In this document: piece after piece, positions 18,878 to 29,132 of the stretch | Position numbering within the stretch: the first letter of the stretch is position 1 | Layout: the number at the start of each line of letters is the position of its first letter | Assembly (NCBI RefSeq): GCF_019061185.1 | Contig: NZ_JAHQZU010000011.1 | Span: 1-64,000 of the forward strand | Length of the DNA stretch: 64,000 nt | Direction: 5' to 3' | Source: Paracoccus sp. Z118 | GTDB taxonomy: Bacteria > Pseudomonadota > Alphaproteobacteria > Rhodobacterales > Rhodobacteraceae | The notes under the pieces: model-generated | What the model saw: the letters and a program-made list of their open reading frames with translations, nothing else | Told to the model about the DNA's origin: nothing | Databases searched by the model: none | Program-made: the position numbers and the translations under genes

Positions 18878-19590
18878 TCACCAGGGCTCCCACAGGCAGG
18901 CGTCGCGGTCGGGAGGGATGCGGAACCCCTCGAACAGCTGGGCGATTCCCGGATCGAAGGTGCCGAACTCGCTTTCCGCCGAGGCGAGCGAGATGACGAC
19001 CTGGCGCGGGCGCTCGGGCAGTTCCTTGATGCGGGGCAGGGCGACGTTCTCGCAGAGCCAGACCACATCCGCGTGGTTGGGGTCCTGCATGAGGATGTCC
19101 GGCGCGGCGGGGACCGGGATGTCGCCGCCATCCGTGCCCTCCATGCCCTGCATCGGCGCCACCGGCAGGTCGAACGCCTCTTCGGGGATCATCTCGCCGC
19201 TGCCGGCGATGATGCCGGCGATTTCGTCGGCGGGGGCCGTCTCGCCGCTCAGATCCAGGGCCGGGGTGTCCGGCGGCAGCACCTCGAAAACCGGCGCTCC
19301 CTCGTCCGAGGGGGTGCCGGTCAGCGAGCCGTCGTTGAGCGCCGCCATGTCCTCGTCGCTGAGGGGTTCGGCCTCGTAGTCCTGCTGCGCGTAAAGCTCG
19401 GCCGGCGGGACCTGATCCGCCAGTGCCGGCATGACGAAGCGGAACCGCGCGACCAGTCCGACGCCGGTCACGCGGTCGGTCAGCACCTCCTGCAACCAGA
19501 CCTGCGCGCCTGACGGCACCGCCACCGGCACGAGCGTGTCGGCGCTTGCCGCGAGCGCGGCGGTGAACAGCAGGAGGTCGGGCGCGTGGA

Positions 19591-19594
<4 letters not shown>
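18878..19594 (-). CDS. Exported DUF6497 family protein
   Basis: 238-residue protein with an N-terminal signal peptide (about residues 1-18, [15 protein letters not shown]). The middle is acidic and low-complexity; the conserved parts are [30 protein letters not shown] and the C-terminal [37 protein letters not shown]. This matches the DUF6497 family of Rhodobacteraceae, of unknown function. Its GTG start overlaps the pccB stop, so it is translationally coupled to pccB. Confidence 0.75.
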
Positions 19595-21123
<1,529 letters not shown>

Positions 21124-21274
21124 CGCGTCCCCCACTGTTGCTTGCCGCGCAACCTACTTGCTGCAGCGCGGCGCGCAATAAACAAACCGTAGCGTCGCCC
21201 GCCCGGCAAATAATCCAACTCTGGCCATGCCGGCAAGGTGCGCCGCAACCTTGACGAAAACGGCGGGCGGGTTC

Positions 21275-22321
21275 ATGCCCCTTTGCATGGGACTCCAGAT
21301 CAGCCTTTCCGCCATCACCGACAACTGGCGCAGCCTCGCCGCGCTGGCCCCGGACGCCCGGCCCGGCGCCGTGGTCAAGGCCGATGCCTATGGCCTTGGC
21401 GCCGCGCAGATCGCGCCCGCGCTTTATGCCGCGGGGGCGCGGGATTTCTTCGTGGCGCTGGCCGGCGAGGGGCGGGCGATCCGGCCCCTGTTGGGCGACG
21501 ACGCCCGGATATTCGTGCTGTCGGGGCCGCTGCCGGGGAACGACCTGACCGGCCTCATTCCGGTGCTGAACAGCGCCGAGCAGTTCTTCCGCGACCGTGT
21601 GACCCGGCCGAAGGGGGCCTTTGCCATCCAGCTCGACACCGGCATGAACCGTTTGGGGATGGAGCGGGCCGAATGGGCCGCCGTCCGGTCCGAGGCGCTG
21701 TCGGCCGTCACCGAAGCGGGCGAGGGGCCCGCGCTGGTGATGTCCCATCTCGCCAATGCGGACGAGCCGGAGCATCCCTCGAACGCCGCGCAACTGGCCG
21801 AGTTCCGGGCGATGACCGAAGGTGTCAGCGCCCCGCGCAGCCTCGCGGCCACGGGCGGCATCCTGCTGGGCGCCGACTACCATTTCGATCTGATCCGTCC
21901 CGGCATCGGGCTTTACGGCGGGCTGCCCTTTGCCGAGGCGCGGGCGGCCGTGCGACTGTCGCTGCCGGTGATCCAGACGCGGACGGTCGCGGCCGGCGAA
22001 TCCGTGGGCTACGGTTTCCACTGGACGGCCGAGCGCCCGAGCCGCGTGGCCACGGTCGCCGCCGGATATGCCGACGGCATCCTGCGGGCGCTGTCGGGGA
22101 AGGCGCTGCGGCTCTGGGCGGGCGAGCGGGCCTGCCCGGTGATCGGGCGTGTTTCCATGGATCTGCTGACTGTGGACGTGACCGATCTGCCCGATATCCC
22201 CAAGTCCCTGACGCTGCTGGACGAGCGGCAGGGCGTGGACGCCGTGGCGGAGCTTGCGGGGACGATCGGCTACGAGATCCTGACCTCGCTCGGCCCGCGC
22301 TATCCGCGCGAGTGGGTCTGA
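21275..22321 (+). CDS. alr: Alanine racemase
   Basis: PLP enzyme making D-Ala for peptidoglycan. From the ATG at 21287 the PLP Lys31 lies in VVKADAYGLG, and the second catalytic base is the Tyr of AAGYADGIL. GRVSMDLLTVDVT in the C-terminal beta domain is also family-typical. The protein is about 345-349 residues, slightly short of the usual 360-370 but with both domains. ATG 21275 (MPLCMGLQIS) and ATG 21287 (MGLQIS) are both possible. Divergent from pccB. Confidence 0.9.
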   Translation: MPLCMGLQISLSAITDNWRSLAALAPDARPGAVVKADAYGLGAAQIAPALYAAGARDFFVALAGEGRAIRPLLGDDARIFVLSGPLPGNDLTGLIPVLNSAEQFFRDRVTRPKGAFAIQLDTGMNRLGMERAEWAAVRSEALSAVTEAGEGPALVMSHLANADEPEHPSNAAQLAEFRAMTEGVSAPRSLAATGGILLGADYHFDLIRPGIGLYGGLPFAEARAAVRLSLPVIQTRTVAAGESVGYGFHWTAERPSRVATVAAGYADGILRALSGKALRLWAGERACPVIGRVSMDLLTVDVTDLPDIPKSLTLLDERQGVDAVAELAGTIGYEILTSLGPRYPREWV

Positions 22322-22440
22322 ACGGACGCTACGGCGGAGCTTTCGCCGATCGCCCGCAGCTTGCCCTTGCGCCGGCCCGCCCGGCTTGCGACCATGAAGG
22401 CAGCTATGCTGCCGCCACTCCTGTTTGATGAGGATCGCTC

Positions 22441-23535
22441 TTGGGTCTTGCCCCGACCAATCCAGCCGCCACCGAAACGCTGATCGAATTTCCCGACAAC
22501 AGGCTGCTGATCGACCTGTGCGGCCCGCATGACCGGCATCTGGCCCGGATCGAGCAGGCGCTCGGCGTGCATATCCTGCGCCGCGGCAACCTGCTGGAAC
22601 TGGTCGGCCCCGCCGCATCGCAGGCCGAGGCCGCGCAGGTGCTGCGCGCGCTTTACGCCCGGCTGGAACAGGGCCGCGCGGTCGAGGCGGCGGATGTCGA
22701 GGCCGCCCTGCGGATGGAGACGGGGGGCGACACGCCGGCCCTGACCCCCGCCGAGCAGCTGGAGATGTTCGCCCACGGCCCGATCGAGCTGCGCACCCGC
22801 AAGAAGGTCGTCGAGCCGCGCACCGACGCGCAGAAGGATTACGTCCGGGCGCTGTTCGGCAACGAGCTGGCCTTCGGGATCGGCCCGGCGGGCACCGGCA
22901 AGACCTATCTCGCCGTCGCCGTGGGCGTCACCATGCTGATGGGCGGGCAGGTGGACCGGATCGTCCTGTCGCGCCCCGCGGTCGAGGCGGGTGAGCGGCT
23001 GGGCTTCCTGCCCGGCGACATGAAGGAGAAGGTCGATCCCTACATGCAGCCGCTCTACGACGCGCTGAACGATTTCCTGCCGGCCAAGCAGATGCAGAAG
23101 TTGATGGAGGAGAAGCGCATCGAGATCGCGCCGCTGGCCTTCATGCGCGGGCGCACGCTGGCCAGCAGCTTCGTGGTGCTGGACGAGGCGCAGAACGCGA
23201 CCTCCATGCAGATGAAGATGTTCCTGACCCGCCTGGGCGAGGGCTCGCGCATGGTCATCACCGGCGACCGGACTCAGGTGGACCTGCCGCGCGGCGTCGC
23301 CTCGGGGCTGTCGGACGCCGAGCGCATCCTGAAGGGCGTGCCGGGAATCTCCTTCAGCTATTTCACCGCCAAGGACGTGGTCCGCCATCCGCTCGTCGCC
23401 CGCGTGATCCAGGCCTATGACGCCGACGACGAAGCCGCGCGGGCGCGGGGCGAGCCGTCCGATTCGCGCGGGCAATACCCGTCGCGCCGAAATCCGTTCG
23501 CCGGCGGCGTCCGGGAAGGCGGGGGCGAGGCATGA
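22441..23535 (+). CDS. PhoH-like ATPase
   Basis: 364-residue PhoH/YbeZ-family ATPase thought to act with YbeY in RNA processing. An N-terminal KH-like segment (about 15-85) is followed by the PhoH ATPase core: Walker A GPAGTGKT (148-155), then RPAVEAGERLGFLPGDMKEKVDPYM split by family-conserved motifs, and Walker B VVLDEAQN. TTG start at 22441 with GAGG upstream. Its stop overlaps the ybeY start by ATGA, and corC follows, the conserved phoH-ybeY-corC order. Confidence 0.92.
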   Translation: MGLAPTNPAATETLIEFPDNRLLIDLCGPHDRHLARIEQALGVHILRRGNLLELVGPAASQAEAAQVLRALYARLEQGRAVEAADVEAALRMETGGDTPALTPAEQLEMFAHGPIELRTRKKVVEPRTDAQKDYVRALFGNELAFGIGPAGTGKTYLAVAVGVTMLMGGQVDRIVLSRPAVEAGERLGFLPGDMKEKVDPYMQPLYDALNDFLPAKQMQKLMEEKRIEIAPLAFMRGRTLASSFVVLDEAQNATSMQMKMFLTRLGEGSRMVITGDRTQVDLPRGVASGLSDAERILKGVPGISFSYFTAKDVVRHPLVARVIQAYDADDEAARARGEPSDSRGQYPSRRNPFAGGVREGGGEA

Positions 23536-24041
23536 ACGGCCCCGAACCCCAGCCCCCCGTCGATATCGTCATCGAGGACGAGCGATGGATCGACGCAAAG
23601 CTTGAGGAGCTGGCGATCCGGGCCGTCTCGGCCACGGCACATTATCTGGGGATGGATCATGTCGAGGTCGTCGTTCTCGGCTGCGACGACGATCGGATCG
23701 CGGGGCTGAACGAGCATTTCCGCGGCAAGCCCAAACCGACCAACGTGCTGAGCTGGCCCACGGTCCAGGCGGCGGCCCGCGAACCCGGCGCCCGCCCGCA
23801 CCCGCCCGCCGACCCCGAAGGACCGGTCGAGCTGGGCGACATCGCCATCAGCTTCGACACCTGCCAGCGCGAAGCGGAACAGCAGCGCAAGCCGATGGCC
23901 GATCACGTGGTCCATCTGCTGGTCCACGCGACCCTGCACCTGATCGGCTACGACCACGAAATCGACGCGGATGCCGAAACCATGGAACAATCCGAGCGTT
24001 CCATCCTCGCGCATCTGGGTATTCCCGATCCTTATCAGTAA
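23532..24041 (+). CDS. ybeY: Endoribonuclease YbeY
   Basis: Metal-dependent RNase for 16S rRNA 3' maturation and ribosome quality control. The zinc site VHLLVHATLHLIGYDHE carries the three His of the H-x3-H-x5-H signature. FRGKPKPTNVLSWP matches the family's FRGKxxPTDVLSFP. 169 residues is normal. Translationally coupled to phoH. Confidence 0.93.
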   Translation: MNGPEPQPPVDIVIEDERWIDAKLEELAIRAVSATAHYLGMDHVEVVVLGCDDDRIAGLNEHFRGKPKPTNVLSWPTVQAAAREPGARPHPPADPEGPVELGDIAISFDTCQREAEQQRKPMADHVVHLLVHATLHLIGYDHEIDADAETMEQSERSILAHLGIPDPYQ

Positions 24042-24051
24042 GACTGGACCG

Positions 24052-24981
24052 ATGAACGAACCCCGAAGTCCCGCCTCCCCCCCTCATGACGAGCCGGCCG
24101 AATGGTCCGGCGAAACGGGGGACGAGGAGCCCGAGCCACCTGAACCACGAGGATTTCTGGGCCGCATCCTCGATCGGCTGACGCCTTCGGGCGATTCCGA
24201 CGACGGGCCCGGCTCGATGATGGAGGCGGCGGTGGCCGGCACCGCGCCCAGCATCCTGAACCTGCGCCGCAAGTCGGTGGATGATGTGGCGGTGACGCGG
24301 GCGGATATCGTGGCCGTTCCCGTCACCATAGGCCTGCCGGAACTGGTCGAGGAGTTCCGCGAACACGGCTATTCCCGCGTTCCGGTCTATCGCGGCGATC
24401 TGGACCAGCCGCTGGGGCTGATCCACCTCAAGGATCTCGCGCTCAAGCACGGATTCGGCGCACGGACCCCTGCGACCCGCTTTGCGGTGCGGCCGCTGCT
24501 GCGCCCGCTGCTCTATGTTCCGGGCACGATGCCGATCGGCGCGCTGCTTCAGCAGATGCAGCAGAAGCGCATCCACATGGCGCTGGTGATCGACGAATAT
24601 GGCGGCGTGGACGGGCTGGTCACGATCGAGGACCTGATCGAGCAGGTCATCGGTCAGATCGAGGACGAGCACGACGACAGCGACGACGCGATGTGGGTTC
24701 AGGAAGGCCCCGGCCAATGGATGATCCTCGCCCGCGCCCCGCTGGAGGATGTCGAGCGCGAAGCCGGCATCCGCCTCGCCGAGGGCGAGTATGAGGAAGA
24801 GATCGACACCCTCGGCGGGCTGATCTTCATGCTGGCCGGACGGGTGCCGGCGCAGGGCACAGTGATCGTCCATGACAGCGGCGCCGAGTTCGAGATCGTG
24901 GACGCCGACGCCCGCCGCATCAAGCGCGTGCGGCTGCGGGTGCCGCAGACGCAGCCGGGCGAACCGGTCGATCCGCGCTGA
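24052..24981 (+). CDS. corC: CorC-type hemolysin/transporter-associated protein
   Basis: 309-residue cytoplasmic CBS-pair protein (CorC/TlyC family), proposed to support divalent cation export or membrane function. After a Pro/Glu-rich N-terminus, CBS domain 1 (about 85-150: VPVTIGLPELVEEFREHGYSRVPVYRG) and CBS domain 2 (about 155-210: MALVIDEYGGVDGLVTIEDL) are followed by the CorC_HlyC domain (about 220-300; EEEIDTLGGLIFMLAGRVP). No DUF21 membrane domain. Starts 10 bases after ybeY. Confidence 0.88.
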   Translation: MNEPRSPASPPHDEPAEWSGETGDEEPEPPEPRGFLGRILDRLTPSGDSDDGPGSMMEAAVAGTAPSILNLRRKSVDDVAVTRADIVAVPVTIGLPELVEEFREHGYSRVPVYRGDLDQPLGLIHLKDLALKHGFGARTPATRFAVRPLLRPLLYVPGTMPIGALLQQMQQKRIHMALVIDEYGGVDGLVTIEDLIEQVIGQIEDEHDDSDDAMWVQEGPGQWMILARAPLEDVEREAGIRLAEGEYEEEIDTLGGLIFMLAGRVPAQGTVIVHDSGAEFEIVDADARRIKRVRLRVPQTQPGEPVDPR

Positions 24982-25010
24982 CGTTAGGGGCCGAGGTTCG
25001 TGGCTGACGC

Positions 25011-25475
25011 TCAGGACAGGGCGGCGAAGGCGGGCGCATGGGCGATGCGGGCGCGTTCGGGCAGATGCGGCCCGCGCGCCTGAAGGTAAGGCCCGGCATA
25101 GGGGCTGTCCCACCCCACGGGAACGAACCCGAAGCGGCTGTAATAGGCCGGATCGCCCAGAACGACGAGCGTGTGGCCCGGCCGCGCGGCAATGGCGGCC
25201 CGGACCAGCGCCGAGCCGATTCCCTGCCTCTGCCGCTCGGGGCTGACCGCAAGCGGCGCCAGCGCGAGGGCGGGGAAGGGCGCGTCGAGCGGCGACAGGG
25301 CGAGATGACCGGCGATCCTGCCGTTGTCCTCGGCCACAAGCGACAGATCCAGGTCGCCGTCGTGGCGCAAGGCATCGACGAGAGCCGCTTCGGCGGGACC
25401 GTCGAAGGCCGCGCGCAGAAGCTGCGCGACGACGGCGCGATCCTCGGATCGTTCGGGCCGGATCGGCACATTCAC
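25011..25475 (-). CDS. GNAT N-acetyltransferase
   Basis: 154-residue GNAT-fold acetyltransferase (YhbS-like). Motif A with the acetyl-CoA loop is LAPLAVSPERQRQGIGSALVRAAI; YYSRFGFVPVG is the C-terminal strand-turn common in this subgroup. Substrate unknown. The ATG overlaps the stop of the upstream DUF72 gene (ATGA), so the two are co-translated. Confidence 0.8.
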   Translation of the reverse strand: MNVPIRPERSEDRAVVAQLLRAAFDGPAEAALVDALRHDGDLDLSLVAEDNGRIAGHLALSPLDAPFPALALAPLAVSPERQRQGIGSALVRAAIAARPGHTLVVLGDPAYYSRFGFVPVGWDSPYAGPYLQARGPHLPERARIAHAPAFAALS

Positions 25476-26275
25476 GACTCGAGCCGCGCCATCAATGCTT
25501 TTGCGGCGGCGGGGTTCATCACCTTGTAGCCCGAGATGACGAACAGGAACACGTCCCGCGCGCGGCCGTCGCCCAGCGGCCGGGTGATCGCCGGCAGGTC
25601 GCCCGGCTGCCTGCCGCCTGCCAGAACCCGCGCCCGCCCGGCCCAGCGATCCAGATCAGCCGGGGCGTAGCCGGCTTCCGGTCCTTCCGCCGTGCCCATG
25701 ATCCGCAGATAGCTGAAGTCGGCGGTCTGGTCCGCGATCAGCGGATGCTCGCTGTCGCCCGCCAGGACGATGGCGACGTTGCGGGCGCGGCAGGCGTCAA
25801 CGGCCTCGGCGCAGGCGAAGGAGGGGTGGCGGAGCTCGACCGCGTGGCGCAGCGGCAGGTCGCCCGCGCGGGCGGGCAGCAGGTCGAGGAAGGCGGCGAA
25901 GTCCTCGGGGTCGTATTTCTTCGTCGGCGCGAGCTGCCACAGGATCGGCCCCAGCCTGTCCCCCAGCCGCTCAAGCCCGCTCTCGGCAAAGCGGGAGATC
26001 GATTCGCCCGCCTCCGCCAGAACCCGTTTCTGCACCGCATAGCGCGGCGCCTTGACGGCGAAGACGAAGCCTTCCGGCGCTGCGTCGTGCCAGTTCTGGA
26101 ACGTCTCGGGCTTCTGGGTGCGGTAAAAGGTGCCATTGATCTCGATGGCGTCAAGCTGGTTCGCCGCGTAGGACAGCTGGTCCTTCTTGCGCAGCCCGGC
26201 GGGATAGAAGCTTTCGTCCCACGGCTCATAGGTCCAGCCGCCGACGCCGACGCGGATTCTTGGGACTTGGGGCAC
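25472..26275 (-). CDS. DUF72 family protein
   Basis: 267-residue TIM-barrel-like DUF72 (YecE) protein; biochemical role not established. Hallmarks: GVGGWTYEPWDESFYPAGL near the start, YAANQLDAIEINGTFYR, FVFAVKAPRY, AVELRHPSF. GTG start at 26275 with AAGGAG a few bases upstream. Coupled to the GNAT gene downstream. Confidence 0.88.
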   Translation of the reverse strand: MPQVPRIRVGVGGWTYEPWDESFYPAGLRKKDQLSYAANQLDAIEINGTFYRTQKPETFQNWHDAAPEGFVFAVKAPRYAVQKRVLAEAGESISRFAESGLERLGDRLGPILWQLAPTKKYDPEDFAAFLDLLPARAGDLPLRHAVELRHPSFACAEAVDACRARNVAIVLAGDSEHPLIADQTADFSYLRIMGTAEGPEAGYAPADLDRWAGRARVLAGGRQPGDLPAITRPLGDGRARDVFLFVISGYKVMNPAAAKALMARLES

Positions 26276-26317
26276 GGCGGTCTCTCCTTCGGTGGCATGG
26301 GGGACGCCGTCTCGCGG

Positions 26318-26647
26318 TCAATCGACGCCCTGCCGGACGAAGTTCCGCCGCTCGATCCCCGCGGTCAATGGTCCCCAAACGCTCGCGCGGTTGCGCGCCT
26401 GATGGGCGCGGTAGGCGGCGAGGTCGGCAAAACGCTCGGCCACCCGGAATACCAGCGGATCCTCGGTCTGCCACAGGTCGAACTGAAGGCAGCCCGGCTC
26501 TGCCCGCGAAGCGTCCACGTGGTCCTGCGCATGGGCCAGAACCAGCGCAAGTTCGTCCGGGCCGGCGCAGACCAGTTCGCCGGTCAGCGACACCTGCCCC
26601 GGCTCACGCGCGGCGTGCGGATCGGCGGGGCGGTCGCTCACTCCCAT
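26318..26647 (-). CDS. Antibiotic biosynthesis monooxygenase-like protein
   Basis: 109-residue ABM/dimeric ferredoxin-like barrel protein: [19 protein letters not shown], then [35 protein letters not shown], the standard YgiN-type pattern. Members include quinol monooxygenases and small-molecule modifying enzymes; substrate cannot be predicted. ATG 26647 overlaps the end of guaA by ten bases; an internal GTG is also possible. Confidence 0.75.
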   Translation of the reverse strand: MGVSDRPADPHAAREPGQVSLTGELVCAGPDELALVLAHAQDHVDASRAEPGCLQFDLWQTEDPLVFRVAERFADLAAYRAHQARNRASVWGPLTAGIERRNFVRQGVD

Positions 26648-28197
26648 TCGATCGTGCCCGGCGGTTTCGATGTGATGTCGTAGGTCACGCGGTTGATGCC
26701 CTTCACCTCGTTGATGATCCGCGTCGCGGTCTCGCCCAGGAACTGGTGGGTGAAGGGATAGTAATCCGCCGTCATCCCGTCGACCGAGGTCACGGCGCGA
26801 AGCGCGCAGGCGAAGTCATAGGTGCGGCCGTCGCCCATGACACCGACCGTGCGGACCGGCAGGATCGCAACGAAAGCCTGCCAGATCTCGTCGTAAAGCC
26901 CGTGCTTGCGGATCTGGTCGATATAGACCGCGTCGGCTTTCCGCAGAATCTCCAGTTTCTCGCGGGTGATTTCGCCGGGGCAGCGGATGGCGAGGCCGGG
27001 GCCGGGGAACGGGTGGCGGCCGATGAACTGCTCGGGCAGGCCGAGCTCGCGGCCGAGGGCGCGGACCTCGTCCTTGAACAGTTCGCGCAGCGGCTCGACC
27101 AGTTCCAGGCCCATCTTCTCGGGCAGGCCGCCGACATTGTGGTGGCTCTTGATCGTGACCGAGGGGCCGCCGCTGAAGCTGACCGATTCGATCACGTCGG
27201 GGTAAAGCGTGCCCTGCGCAAGGAACTCGGCCCCGCCGATCTCGGCCGCGTGTTTCTGGAACACGTCGATGAACAGGCGGCCGATGGTCTTGCGCTTGAC
27301 CTCGGGGTCGCTGACGCCGTCCAGCTCGCCCAGGAACAGCTCGGATTCGTCGGCGTGGATCAGCGGGATGTTGTAGTGGTCGCGGAACATGGTCAGGACC
27401 TCGTCGGCCTCGCCCTGCCGCAGCAGGCCGTGGTCCACGAAGACGCAGGTCAGCTGGTCGCCGATCGCCTCGTGGATCAGCACGGCGGCGACCGAGGAAT
27501 CGACCCCGCCCGAGAGGCCGCAGATGACCTTGCCGTCGCCCACCTGCTCGCGGATGCGGCGGACTGCCTCGGCGCGATAGCCGGCCATGGTCCAGTCGCC
27601 GGTGAAGCCCGCAAGGCGGACGAAGTTCTCCAGCATGATCCGGCCGTTCGGGGTGTGATGCACCTCGGGGTGGAACTGCACGGCATAGAACCGGCGCGAT
27701 TCGTCGGCGATCATGGCGTAGGGGGCGTTCGGGGACACCCCGATCACCTCGAAGCCCGGCGCGAGCGCGGTCACGCGGTCGCCGTGGCTCATCCAGACCT
27801 CCTCGCGCCCGTCCGAGAACAGGCCCGCGAAGATGCCGTCGCCCTTGTGGCCGGGTGCGGGGGCGATGAAGGCCCGGCCGTATTCGGCGTGGTGCCCGGC
27901 CTCCACCCTGCCGCCAAGTTGCTCCATCATCGCCTGCTGGCCGTAGCAGATGCCGAAGACCGGCACGCCAAGCTCGAACACCGCCTGCGGGACGCGGGGG
28001 CTGCCCTCGCGCGTGACGCTGTCTGGGCCGCCGGACAGGATCACTGCCTGCGGCGGATCGGCCCGAAGCGCTGCGTCGGTGACGGCCTGGTAGGGCATGA
28101 TTTCGCAGAAGACGTTCAGCTCGCGCAGGCGGCGCGCGATCAGCTGCGTCACCTGGCTGCCGAAGTCGATGATGAGAAGGCGCTGATGCTGGGTCAT
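26638..28197 (-). CDS. guaA: GMP synthase (glutamine-hydrolysing)
   Basis: Converts XMP to GMP with glutamine as amino donor. 519 residues: class I glutamine amidotransferase (about 1-200; [16 protein letters not shown], nucleophile Cys in GICYGQQ, His in [10 protein letters not shown]), ATP pyrophosphatase with P-loop [12 protein letters not shown] (about 220-232), and the GuaA dimerisation domain ending [12 protein letters not shown]. All catalytic motifs present. The ABM gene follows with overlap. Confidence 0.96.
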   Translation of the reverse strand: MTQHQRLLIIDFGSQVTQLIARRLRELNVFCEIMPYQAVTDAALRADPPQAVILSGGPDSVTREGSPRVPQAVFELGVPVFGICYGQQAMMEQLGGRVEAGHHAEYGRAFIAPAPGHKGDGIFAGLFSDGREEVWMSHGDRVTALAPGFEVIGVSPNAPYAMIADESRRFYAVQFHPEVHHTPNGRIMLENFVRLAGFTGDWTMAGYRAEAVRRIREQVGDGKVICGLSGGVDSSVAAVLIHEAIGDQLTCVFVDHGLLRQGEADEVLTMFRDHYNIPLIHADESELFLGELDGVSDPEVKRKTIGRLFIDVFQKHAAEIGGAEFLAQGTLYPDVIESVSFSGGPSVTIKSHHNVGGLPEKMGLELVEPLRELFKDEVRALGRELGLPEQFIGRHPFPGPGLAIRCPGEITREKLEILRKADAVYIDQIRKHGLYDEIWQAFVAILPVRTVGVMGDGRTYDFACALRAVTSVDGMTADYYPFTHQFLGETATRIINEVKGINRVTYDITSKPPGTIEWE

Positions 28198-28304
28198 ACC
28201 CGCGCTTTAGGGCGGCGCGCGGCCCGCGACAAGACTGCGATCGGGCGGCCCCAAATATCCCGGGGGTGAATGGCGCGGCACGCGCCAGAGGGGGCAGCGC
28301 CCCC

Positions 28305-28955
28305 TTACTTCGGCCACAGCGCCGCAAGCGCCGCTGCGGGGTCGTCGGCGGACCAGATCTCGGGCCCGATGGCGATGAAATCCGCGAGCGGCCACAAGGC
28401 GCGGATCAGACCCGCGTCCAGCGCGCCCTCGGCCACCACGGGCACCTCGATCATCTCGGACCACCATTGGAACAGGTCCAGGGGCGCCGGCTCGCCATGC
28501 CCCAGCGCGGTCGGCCCGCACGGCCCGAAGGCGACGTAATCGGCCCCGGTCTCGCCCGCGTTCAGCCCGTCATGGCGCGAGGCGCCGCAGAAGACGCCCA
28601 CGATGGCATCCGCGCCCAGTTCCTTGCGGGCGTAGCGCACCGCGCGCGGGCCGTCGGTCAGGTGGACCCCGTCCAGCCCGTGCCGCTGCGCCAGCGCGAC
28701 GTGATTGTCGATCACCACGGCCACGTCCCGCGCGTGGGCGATGTCGCGGGCAAGGTCGGCCATGCGGCCCAGTTCGGATTCGTCCCCCGCGCCGGGCAGG
28801 CGCAGGCAGGCGACCGGATGGGCGTCCAGCACCGCCGAAAGCCGCGGCGCCAGTTCCGAGGCCAGGGCCAGCGCGGGCGCGATCAGGTAAAGCTGCGGCG
28901 CGTCGGGCCCCATTTGTTCGGGCCCCGTTTGTTCGGGCGCGGTCTGGTCGGTCAT
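28305..28955 (-). CDS. Thiamine phosphate synthase-like (ThiE/TenI) protein
   Basis: 216-residue TIM-barrel of the TMP-synthase/TenI family: LYLIAPALALASELAPRL, VVIDNHVALAQRHGLDGVHLTDG and ADYVAFGPCGPT correspond to conserved strands. The phosphate-binding GGI motif near the C-terminus is degenerate (VVAEGALDAGLIRAL, FIAIGPEIW), so true ThiE activity is uncertain. No other thiamine gene or TPP riboswitch is adjacent. Confidence 0.75.
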   Translation of the reverse strand: MTDQTAPEQTGPEQMGPDAPQLYLIAPALALASELAPRLSAVLDAHPVACLRLPGAGDESELGRMADLARDIAHARDVAVVIDNHVALAQRHGLDGVHLTDGPRAVRYARKELGADAIVGVFCGASRHDGLNAGETGADYVAFGPCGPTALGHGEPAPLDLFQWWSEMIEVPVVAEGALDAGLIRALWPLADFIAIGPEIWSADDPAAALAALWPK

Positions 28956-29044
28956 GGCGGTCCCCTTCGTGATCGGATGCAGATAACCCAGTGCCGCGCG
29001 TCTTGAAAGCCGTTGCGCGGGCGGCCGTTGCGGCGGGCGGAAGG

Positions 29045-29059
29045 TTAACGCGCCGTTAA
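29045..29059. promoter_or_regulatory. Perfect CtrA full site TTAA-N7-TTAA
   Basis: TTAA at 29045-29048 and 29056-29059 with exactly seven bases between, the consensus binding site of the alphaproteobacterial response regulator CtrA. It lies 74 bases upstream of the beta-helix protein ATG. In Rhodobacteraceae CtrA controls motility and gene transfer agent genes. The site is the only such full site noticed in this GC-rich window. Confidence 0.6.
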
Positions 29060-29132
29060 CGCGGCATTGCGACCTTGCGCCTCATATCCGCGCAGGGTCC
29101 GCCCCCGCGCTTGGCAATCGGGGAGACCACGC

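Noticed and set aside
21142..21152. TTGC-N3-GCAA upstream of pccB as a possible short-chain-acyl regulator (PccR/ScfR) site
   Set aside because: Shorter and weaker than the known TTTGCAAA-type motifs, and no matching copy was found upstream of pccA or the mutase.
28956..29132. TPP riboswitch in front of the ThiE-like gene
   Set aside because: The conserved CTGAGA core and pairing pattern are absent.
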